This document shows, piece after piece, positions 1 through 6,491 of a stretch of 15,339 nt of DNA (positions are counted from its first letter, which is position 1; each line of letters begins with the position of its first letter). Position numbers and translations under genes: made by a program. This DNA comes from JAJZMA01 sp021850405 (lineage in GTDB: Bacteria; Chloroflexota; Dormibacteria; Aeolococcales; Aeolococcaceae). The DNA is taken from the NCBI GenBank assembly GCA_027365835.1, contig DAHXLU010000009.1, positions 1-15,339 of the forward strand, in the 5' to 3' direction. The notes under the pieces were generated by a model. It saw nothing but the letters and a program-made list of their open reading frames with translations, searched no databases and had not been told where the DNA came from.

Positions 1-135
1 CTGAAACGTCATACTGATACCTGTGAGCCATTCCGGGTCCTCCCTTGGTTGGTTTTCCTCTTTCAAGGGTACCCGCATGGCTCACATCTTCATGCTCACC
101 ACCCGGCCAGCGAATTTACACCACTCGGCGGGACA

Positions 136-533
136 CTATCGGGCCAGAGCGTACCGTGACCTTCGCTCCGCCAGTGTCACCAGCGCCCCTTTCTGCCCCT
201 TCCCGATGACGGTGTCTCCTTCCCAGTAGCCAGGCCGGGTACTCTTCTCCACAATGGCTGGACGTTGGTCAATCACGATGCGGTCATTGATGATTCCCCG
301 GCGGTTCTGGCCACTGCCATAGCGCTTGCGCCGCTGCTTCTGACAGCGCAGATGGGTCCACAGGGATCCTCCTGACCGCTTGTCGGCATACACATGGCAT
401 ACACATGAAGATAGATTCTTTCGTGGCTGATCTTCAGCGTCTTCTCCAAGGCCAATCGCCCTGAAACTTGCTCAGGGCTGTAGTCCATCTCCAGGAGCCC
501 GTCAACGAGGTGCCATGCTACCCCTCTGACCAG
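136..533 (-). pseudogene. IS30-family transposase remnant, frameshifted and truncated
   Basis: This is a decayed DDE transposase gene of the IS30 type. Reading leftward, the first frame gives a segment with MDYSPEQVSGRL, the IS30 'WSPEQI' region, then a helix ending HERIYLHVYA. A second frame continues with ADKRSGG and then GYWEGDTVIGKGQKGALVTL, which contains the first catalytic aspartate (GDTVIG), and ERRSRYALAR. Removing one copy of the 11-bp tandem repeat at 386-407 joins the two frames into one uninterrupted IS30 sequence. The N-terminal DNA-binding region is absent: a TAG lies at 536-534 and no homology is seen upstream. The C-terminal part with the second and third acidic residues is also missing, because a TAG follows RYALAR at 136-138. 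The gene cannot encode an active transposase. The family assignment rests on recognised motifs, not a database search. Confidence 0.8.
386..407. repeat. 11-bp tandem duplication inside the IS30 remnant
   Basis: The plus strand reads GCATACACATG twice in direct succession, at 386-396 and 397-407. The extra 11 bases shift the transposase frame. With a single copy the protein reads through as LHVYADKRSGG, so the duplication itself is the frame-breaking lesion. Confidence 0.9.
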
Positions 534-558
534 CTAAAACCTGCCCACGGAAGGAGCA

Positions 559-587
559 GGGGAGCCCTCGTTTCTCGTCCGCTCCCC
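559..587 (-). terminator. Candidate hairpin terminator after the ahcY-mazG operon
   Basis: The arms GGGGAGC (559-565) and GCTCCCC (581-587) form a perfect 7-bp stem with a 15-nt loop, 13 bases past the MazG-like stop codon. On the minus strand there is no T-run directly after the stem. A short TTTT follows about 20 bases later, so intrinsic termination is plausible but weak. Confidence 0.35.
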
Positions 588-600
588 CTTCAGAGGCAAC

Positions 601-963
601 TCACCGATGGCAGAACTGCTCTGGACCCAGCCTGTCCATACACTGAAGCATTGCCGCGGCAACCGCAGCCACCTGTACCAGTTCCTCGCGCAGATGCTCC
701 GGTGATCCCTGGTCAAAGCGCGCTTCCAGGGCCGCCCTGGCCACCTCGCCCACCTCCTCGCCAAGAATAGCAAGCCAGGTGAAAATATCGTGATTCTGCT
801 CTCCAAAAAGGGAATCCTGGCGGCACCGCTCCAGGGTTATCTCGGAAAATACCAGCGCCAGGGAGCCCGACATCGCAGCTGCCCCGTCTGCAGCCGGTGG
901 ATCACCCGGAACTGGAGCGGTGGGGCCTGTCTGGGATGGAGTGACAGAAATATCAGTCGCCAT
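601..963 (-). CDS. MazG-like nucleotide pyrophosphohydrolase
   Basis: This 120-residue protein has the all-alpha MazG fold signature. These enzymes cleave (d)NTPs or related nucleotides to the monophosphate and pyrophosphate using magnesium. After a low-complexity Pro/Ala leader (residues 1-34) comes TLERCRQDSLFGEQNH (43-58), then WLAILGEEVGEVARAAL (63-79) with the metal-binding EExxE (E69, E70, E73), and a second helix REELVQVAAVAAAML (92-106) with E93/E94. The usual aspartate of the ExxD motif is not obvious: position 97 is Gln. The ATG shares its A with the TGA of ahcY (TGATG, 965-961), which implies translational coupling. Met31 is an alternative start that would drop the disordered leader. 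The substrate cannot be read from the sequence. The pairing with ahcY suggests a nucleotide by-product of the same pathway, which is inference. Confidence 0.8.
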   Translation of the reverse strand: MATDISVTPSQTGPTAPVPGDPPAADGAAAMSGSLALVFSEITLERCRQDSLFGEQNHDIFTWLAILGEEVGEVARAALEARFDQGSPEHLREELVQVAAVAAAMLQCMDRLGPEQFCHR

Positions 964-2234
964 CAGTGGGTGCCTGTCTCCCAGGAGGCAAGATACGCCT
1001 TCTGCTCTTCGGTCAGATGGTCTATCTCTATCCCCATGGCGGACAGCTTCAGTCTTGCCACCTCGGTATCTATGTCAGAAGGCACATCATGGACCCCGAC
1101 AGGGAGCTTCCCCTGGTGGTGGACCAGATATTCGACAGATAGAGCCTGGTTTGCAAACGACATGTCCATGACGGCTGCAGGATGGCCTTCAGCGGCCGAC
1201 AGGTTTACCAGCCTTCCCTCTGCCAGAACGTGCAGCACCCGACCGTCCTTCATCTGCCAGCTCTCCACGTTGGGCCGCGGTGTGGAGACAGAAATACTGT
1301 CAGCCTTGACAGCATTGAGGTTGATCTCGTCATTGAAGTGTCCGCTATTGGCGAGAATCACTCCATCCTTGAACTTGCTGATGTGCTGCCGATCTACCAC
1401 GTTGATGTCTCCGGTGAGGGTGACCACTATATCTGCCTTTGGAGCTGCCTCATCCAGGGTCATCACCTGGTAGCCGTCCATGGTTGCCTCCAGGGCCCGC
1501 AATGGATCCACCTCGGTGACAATCACATGGGCGCCCATACCATCCGCACGGGAGGCAAGGCCCCTTCCACACCAGCCGTAGCCGCACACTACAAAGGTCT
1601 TGCCGGCAAGGAGGACGTTGGTGGCACGGATGATCCCGTCCAGGGTGCTCTGCCCGGTGCCGTACCGGTTATCGAACATATGCTTGGTGAGCGCTTCATT
1701 GACAGCTATTACGGGGTAGCGCAGAACAGCTGCCCGGTGCATGGAGCGCATACGGATCACACCGGTGGTGGTCTCTTCGGTGCCTCCGATCACATCCTCT
1801 ATGAAGTGTCCCTCCCCCTGGTGCAGTTCTGTGACCAGGTCGGCACCGTCATCCATGGTGATCATGGGACGGGAGTCCAGAACCGAGCGGATATGACCCT
1901 GGTACTGCTCCTGCTCCTCCCCTCGCACTGCAAAGGTGGAGATGCCGTGTTCCTGCACAAGTGCTGCTGCCACAGGATCCTGGGTGGAGAGTGGATTGCT
2001 GGCGCAAAGAGCCACCTCTGCCCCGCCGGCAGCAAGCGTGATCATGAGGTTGGCGGTCTCGGAGGTGACATGCAGGCAGCCACCAATCCGGATGCCGGCA
2101 AGCGGCTTTTCCCGTTCAAAGCGGGCCCGGATAAGGGAGAGCACTGGCATCTCCCTGGCTGCCCAGGCAATACGGCGCTCCCCATCTGGAGCAAGGGTCA
2201 GATCCTTTACGTCAGCAGCCATGGTCTTCAACAC
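963..2234 (-). CDS. ahcY: S-adenosylhomocysteine hydrolase
   Basis: This cytosolic NAD-dependent enzyme splits S-adenosylhomocysteine into adenosine and homocysteine, relieving product inhibition of SAM methyltransferases. The 423 residues carry the family signatures in order: HVTSETA (H55), SNPLSTQD (79-86), DDGADL with D129, EETTTG (153-158), VNEALTKHMFDN with K184 and D188, the NAD-binding GYGWCGRG (218-225), and NSGHFNDEI. It is shorter than the E. coli-absent, eukaryote-like 430-490-residue forms. It ends YLASWETGTH, lacking the C-terminal Lys/Tyr tail that reaches into the partner subunit's NAD site in canonical enzymes, a trait known from archaeal and Thermotoga-type SAHH. The start is GTG at 2234, chosen because GAGGAG sits five bases upstream. 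The ATG at codon 5 is too far from it. First gene of an operon with the MazG-like gene. Confidence 0.95.
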   Translation of the reverse strand: MLKTMAADVKDLTLAPDGERRIAWAAREMPVLSLIRARFEREKPLAGIRIGGCLHVTSETANLMITLAAGGAEVALCASNPLSTQDPVAAALVQEHGISTFAVRGEEQEQYQGHIRSVLDSRPMITMDDGADLVTELHQGEGHFIEDVIGGTEETTTGVIRMRSMHRAAVLRYPVIAVNEALTKHMFDNRYGTGQSTLDGIIRATNVLLAGKTFVVCGYGWCGRGLASRADGMGAHVIVTEVDPLRALEATMDGYQVMTLDEAAPKADIVVTLTGDINVVDRQHISKFKDGVILANSGHFNDEINLNAVKADSISVSTPRPNVESWQMKDGRVLHVLAEGRLVNLSAAEGHPAAVMDMSFANQALSVEYLVHHQGKLPVGVHDVPSDIDTEVARLKLSAMGIEIDHLTEEQKAYLASWETGTH

Positions 2235-2686
2235 AACAACTCCTCATAGTCCAGTGCCTGTGCGCCCTGTTACGCCGACAGGACAACTATCCATAAAACC
2301 CCGCGGGACCCCAAAAACAGGAGTGCTTCAAGATGGTGGGCTCCCAGGCTCCATTGTCCAACATACCCCTGCTCTCCTGTGATGCTCCCTGTTTGGATTA
2401 CCATGCATGTCAGGTGCTCAAGGGCGATTAGGGGCAAAAGACGGTGGTATCCGGACCCCGGCCCAGATCGAGCGTGCGTCCGTCAGGGGCAACTGGAGAG
2501 GGGTACCGAATGCGCCTGCTGGGCCCCATGGATGAACCAGCCCTCAGACCCAGGGCATGCTCGCAGGGGGCCAACAACAAACCACGATGGATGGCAATCT
2601 GGAGTATGATCGCCTCTGGCCAGGTTCGTAGCAGCAAGAACATCGCCTTCAGCTCTACCCAGCCACAGAGCAGAGGAGCAGAAAAA
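2235..2686. promoter_or_regulatory. Divergent intergenic region between ahcY and the glycosyltransferase
   Basis: These 452 bp separate two divergent genes and must hold promoters for both. I could not identify a convincing -35/-10 pair. On the minus strand, in the ahcY leader, the arms ACAGGAG (2317-2323) and CTCCTGT (2374-2380) pair perfectly, extended by two further G-C pairs past one mismatch. They enclose a loop of about 44 bases, and a T5 run follows directly on the ahcY-sense strand. I do not recognise a SAM or SAH riboswitch consensus. A frame continuous with the glycosyltransferase gene is open from 2444, but nothing in it looks like protein. Confidence 0.35.
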
Positions 2687-3448
2687 GTGGGAATTACCGT
2701 GACAGATCCCCCAAAGCAACCGCAGAGGGTACTGCGCAGGGAAGATTTCACCGTGGTGGTGATGCCCGCCTACAACGCCGAAGGAACCATCCAGAAAACC
2801 GTCGAGGCCATTCCCGCAGGCTCATTCGAGCATATTCTCGTCGTGGACGACGCCTCGGCAGATCACACTGTTGCAGTCGCCAGGGAGATGGGACTTGATG
2901 TACGGGTCCACGAACAGAACGGCGGATATGGGGCTAACCAGAAGACCTGCTACCGTGAGGCGCTAAAACTCGGTGCCACGGTTGTGGCCATGGTGCATCC
3001 GGACTACCAGTACGATCCAACGGCAGTACCTGCCCTCACAGCAGCGATAAAGGATGGAACGGCGGACATGACCTTTGGCTCGCGGTTTGCCAACGGCAGT
3101 GACCCGAGAAAGGGGGGAATGCCCCAGTACCGATACTGGGGCAACCGGCTCACCACCTGGGTAGAAAACCTGATACTTGGCACCCACTTCACCGAGATGC
3201 ACAGCGGCATGAGGGCCTACAGCAGCGCCGTTCTGGAAGCTGTCGATTTTGAAAGTTTTTCAGATGATTTTGTGTTTGACACACAGTTCATGGTGGCTGC
3301 TCACCGGCTGGGATTCCGGATAGCGGAGGTGCCGATTCCCACACGCTATACGGAAGAGAGTTCATCGATAGGCATAAGGCGGTCAGTACGTTACGTGGCA
3401 GAAAGTGTCAAGGCATGTCTGACAGTGCGGCCGAAAGGGCAGGGATAG
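2687..3448 (+). CDS. Family 2 glycosyltransferase, DPM1-like
   Basis: This 253-residue cytosolic GT-A glycosyltransferase resembles polyprenyl-phosphate sugar synthases (dolichyl-phosphate mannose synthase type), which load a hexose from a nucleotide sugar onto a lipid phosphate. Visible are VVVMPAYN (23-30), LVVDDASADHT (51-61) with the nucleotide-binding aspartates, the metal-binding MVHPDYQYDP (102-111), MTFGSRF (128-134) and TEMHSGMRAYS (169-179). No membrane helices or GtrA-type domain follow. The frame is open from an ATG at 2444, but I chose GTG 2687: GAGGAG lies eight bases upstream, and the resulting protein begins only about 20 residues before the domain, as is usual. It is followed 265 bases later on the same strand by a GT-C-like membrane protein, its likely user. 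The sugar donor is not readable. Confidence 0.88.
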   Translation: MGITVTDPPKQPQRVLRREDFTVVVMPAYNAEGTIQKTVEAIPAGSFEHILVVDDASADHTVAVAREMGLDVRVHEQNGGYGANQKTCYREALKLGATVVAMVHPDYQYDPTAVPALTAAIKDGTADMTFGSRFANGSDPRKGGMPQYRYWGNRLTTWVENLILGTHFTEMHSGMRAYSSAVLEAVDFESFSDDFVFDTQFMVAAHRLGFRIAEVPIPTRYTEESSSIGIRRSVRYVAESVKACLTVRPKGQG

Positions 3449-3713
3449 GTCTGAAGTGCCAGATTGCTGTAGCCGCAGGAAAATCCAGCACCAGCCCCTC
3501 CCACCTCTGATGGTGCCTGGCGTGAACCATGTCGATTGCTATCCCGGCACGCTGTCGGCTCGCTAGACAAGTGCGCTGGCAAACAGACTACAACGCGCCA
3601 CTCACTCACGAGCTCATTAGCCACGAGGGCATCTCCAGCACAGCCTTTCCAGCCAACTCCCGCGCGAGTGGGAACCAAGCTCTGACAACTAGCGCCTCCG
3701 GCCCACCTGCCAT

Positions 3714-6392
3714 ATGAAGGCAAGATCGGGAAGAATTCTCCACAGCTCCAATCCCAGCGCCCCATTATGGCCGATCTGCATTGCGTTGCTTCTACTCCTG
3801 CCCGTCCTATCCCACGCGCCCACGCTCTTCTTAGGATTCACTGCAAACCCCATCGCTACTGACGGAGCTATTACGACGCACATCACGGCAGGCACTCTTC
3901 CTGGACGGCCATATATCGACCCCAACGTGGCCTTCACAACCCAGGCACTAGGACAACTCTCTGCTCAGGACTGGCTCCATGGCGTTGTCCCATGGTGGAA
4001 TCCATACACTGGAATTGGCTTGCCCTTAGCGGGTGAGATGCAACCTGGGTCATTTTCACTCCCCTACATATTGCTGCTGGCTCTGCCAAACGGGATGCTG
4101 TGGCTCATAATCAGCCTGCAAATCACTGCTGGTATTGCTACCTGGGGACTAGCACAAGAGATGCGCATCAGCCTGCCAGCACAAATAGTAGCTGGCTCCC
4201 TTGCAGAACTCGGCGCCGTATTTGCCTGGCTACCGGGTACGGTTTCGGTTGCGGCCAGCTGTGCTTTCCTGCCCCTGATAGTCTGGGGCATAGAACGCTG
4301 CAGATCGCCCGAGACCTCTAGGAGCGGCTTAGTGCTAGTTACCATAGGAACTGCTAGCCTATTACTTGCTGGATTCCCGGAGACGGCATACCTGTGCGCT
4401 TTAACGGCCACACTTTGGATTCTGGCACGATTGCCGGGATGCAGCAGCAAGAAATATTTCCTAGCTTCTAGCGTCATCGGAGCTGTGGCCGGAGTATTTA
4501 TGGCAGCTCCATTGCTGAACTCGTTCTGGGACCTGTTGATGACTAGTTCAGCGCTCTCCACCCACAATTTTTCCGGGGCATTTTTACCAATTGAAGCGGT
4601 GGGAACCTTCCTTATGCCCTACGGACTGGGACCAATCTTTTTTGCCAATGGTGCCACTGCAAGTGCTATATGGGGGAACACCGGAGGCTTCTTCGACATT
4701 CTGCTCGCAACGCTTGCATTTGCCGGACTGTGGGGAGGACGCTACCGGCCGTTGAGGGTTGTTGCCGCAGCATGGATTGTTCTCGGCCTGGCAAGGTCCT
4801 TCAATGTCCCGCTGCTCGGCAGCCTGATAACCTTTCTGCCAGCGATGCAAGATGTCGCAGTATACCGGTACGCAGAGCCAACTTGGTTCTTCCTTGGCAC
4901 AATGCTTACAGCCTTTGCTATTAGTGACCTAACCCAGGATGCTAAACTTATTGGAGCACGGCCTCTGCCGCGGCGCTGGTGGGCTGCCATCGCCTTTGGA
5001 TTGGGAGCCCTTGCAGGAGCCGCCTACCTGCTCTGGCCGTATAATCCTCAACTAACGCTACCGCTCAAGCAAATAGGCTTGATTTTTGCAGCCTGGGAGG
5101 CATCCCTTATCTATGGCATTGTCACGCTGATAGCGCTTTCCCTCATCCTTTTCCTGACTCCCCCGCGCATTAGACAGCGAGCACTCGGCACTCTTCTCAT
5201 AGTGGATACGCTCGCAATGTTCATTGTCCCGCAGCTGAGTGAGCCAAAGTCATACACCGTTGACACGCCAGCTCTTTCCTATATAACGCAACATGCTCTC
5301 GCGAACCGGAGCTTCTCGTTTCTGCCAATCGCCCCCAACTACTCTGCATCATATGGCTTTTCCATGATCGACTATAATTACCAACCCATACCAACAGCGT
5401 GGGCGGCGTACGTAGAACTGCACCTTGCGCCCTCAGTCAAGGCATGGCAGGGAAACGTTTATTGGCCCGCTACTTTCCCGCCTGGCGAAGCCACCGTTGA
5501 GTACGTCCAAAATGTGAAATATTACAGAGCCATAGGAGTTTCCTACATTCTCACCAACAGCGGCGCCCCTTATCCGACTGAAACATATACCCCCCTCACA
5601 CTGGACAGCGGACAAAGCCTGTCCGTTTATCGAACTCAGCCCTCAACGAGCTCTAGTGTGGATGCCGTCGACATATTGATCGGGACTTATGGAGGAAGGA
5701 CAACTGGCTGGGTGATTGCACAGGTATGTGATCAGCAAACCTGCACCAGCGGGCGGGCAAACCTGGCGATTGCCCACGACAACACCATCCTGCACATTCC
5801 GCTAAAGTCTTCCATCGTAGTGACCAGCGGTGGGGCAGCGCTGGTCACAGTCACGCATTCAGGAGGCAATGGAGCGCTGGCCATCTGGCAATCTTCGCCA
5901 GCAAGTTCCTCAACCGTGGCTGCAGCAAAGCGCCAGATCCTATCTCCAGATATATACTTGGCTGCTGCGGTGGATCCGCGGATCCCTGTGTACCAGGATG
6001 CGACCGTGGCGATCTACCAGGAACCTGGGGCGGCGCCGATGTATTCGTTCCTGGGTCACTCTTGTAGGATAAAAAATAGCGAGATCGATAGTGTGGAGGT
6101 AGATTGTCCACGGCCAAGTACGCTGGTACGTCGCGAACTATTTTTTGCTGGTTGGACAGGGTCTACCGGAGCCGCCACCTTTGCCGCTCGTCCCTACAAA
6201 AGCATCTTCCAGCAATACCGGCTCCCAGCTGGTACCTACACAGTGAGCTTTTCGTATACGCCCCAGCACAACTGGATCGCGATGATATTATGTGGCATTG
6301 GGCTGACAACGCTTGGCGCGACTATTCTCCTAATGCTCCTACCCCGAAGAAAGAGTGCAGCCGTCAGCGAACGCAATCTGGACCGGCCTTAG
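3714..6392 (+). CDS. YfhO/GT-C-like polytopic membrane protein
   Basis: This is an 892-residue integral membrane protein. One helix lies near residues 18-40, followed by a large extracytoplasmic loop with WWNPYTGIGLPLAGEMQPGS (94-113). That resembles the WNPY...P...D/Q pattern of YfhO-family proteins, which belong to the lipid-phosphate-sugar-dependent GT-C superfamily. About ten further hydrophobic segments run to residue 505 (for example 115-147, 156-192, 204-240, 249-275, 324-362, 391-404, 421-441, 453-482, 490-506). A soluble domain follows (about 510-850), then YRLPAGTYTVSFSYTP (835-850), matching the C-terminal YfhO pattern, one last helix (853-877) and a basic tail. The likely role is transfer of a sugar from a polyprenyl-phosphate carrier to a glycan or lipoteichoic-type polymer outside the cell. 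No ribosome site is evident before the ATG. The gene looks richer in A+T than the rml genes, which could mean separate acquisition. Confidence 0.7.
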   Translation: MKARSGRILHSSNPSAPLWPICIALLLLLPVLSHAPTLFLGFTANPIATDGAITTHITAGTLPGRPYIDPNVAFTTQALGQLSAQDWLHGVVPWWNPYTGIGLPLAGEMQPGSFSLPYILLLALPNGMLWLIISLQITAGIATWGLAQEMRISLPAQIVAGSLAELGAVFAWLPGTVSVAASCAFLPLIVWGIERCRSPETSRSGLVLVTIGTASLLLAGFPETAYLCALTATLWILARLPGCSSKKYFLASSVIGAVAGVFMAAPLLNSFWDLLMTSSALSTHNFSGAFLPIEAVGTFLMPYGLGPIFFANGATASAIWGNTGGFFDILLATLAFAGLWGGRYRPLRVVAAAWIVLGLARSFNVPLLGSLITFLPAMQDVAVYRYAEPTWFFLGTMLTAFAISDLTQDAKLIGARPLPRRWWAAIAFGLGALAGAAYLLWPYNPQLTLPLKQIGLIFAAWEASLIYGIVTLIALSLILFLTPPRIRQRALGTLLIVDTLAMFIVPQLSEPKSYTVDTPALSYITQHALANRSFSFLPIAPNYSASYGFSMIDYNYQPIPTAWAAYVELHLAPSVKAWQGNVYWPATFPPGEATVEYVQNVKYYRAIGVSYILTNSGAPYPTETYTPLTLDSGQSLSVYRTQPSTSSSVDAVDILIGTYGGRTTGWVIAQVCDQQTCTSGRANLAIAHDNTILHIPLKSSIVVTSGGAALVTVTHSGGNGALAIWQSSPASSSTVAAAKRQILSPDIYLAAAVDPRIPVYQDATVAIYQEPGAAPMYSFLGHSCRIKNSEIDSVEVDCPRPSTLVRRELFFAGWTGSTGAATFAARPYKSIFQQYRLPAGTYTVSFSYTPQHNWIAMILCGIGLTTLGATILLMLLPRRKSAAVSERNLDRP

Positions 6393-6438
6393 AGAGTGTT
6401 TCCGGAGGAGCCCAAGATTAGGTCTCCCCCATACAGAC

Positions 6439-6480
6439 CATCTACCACACTAAAGATGGACGAGCCGTGCTCGGTAGATG
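6439..6480. repeat. Inverted repeat between convergent genes
   Basis: CATCTACC (6439-6446) and GGTAGATG (6473-6480) form a perfect 8-bp inverted repeat with a 26-nt spacer, which itself holds a small GAG/CTC stem. It lies in the 99-bp gap between the ends of two convergent genes and could act as a two-way terminator. Neither strand has a T-run after the stem. Confidence 0.3.
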
Positions 6481-6491
6481 TGGCACAAAAG

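Noticed and set aside
1182..2249. 355-residue open frame on the plus strand
   Set aside because: It is exactly antisense to ahcY, whose minus-strand product carries all SAHH motifs. The plus product has no recognisable domain and is rich in His/Gly, as expected for a shadow.
2440..2600. Possible known riboswitch or tRNA in the GC-rich stretch before the GT2 gene
   Set aside because: I looked for SAM, SAH and cobalamin consensus segments and for a tRNA T-loop. GGCAACT-like fragments occur but not in a matching arrangement.
2444..2686. N-terminal extension of the GT2 gene from an ATG at 2444
   Set aside because: The 81 extra residues are Arg/Pro/Ser-rich and unlike any GT2 leader. A GTG at 2687 has GAGGAG at ideal spacing, so the extension is read as intergenic DNA.
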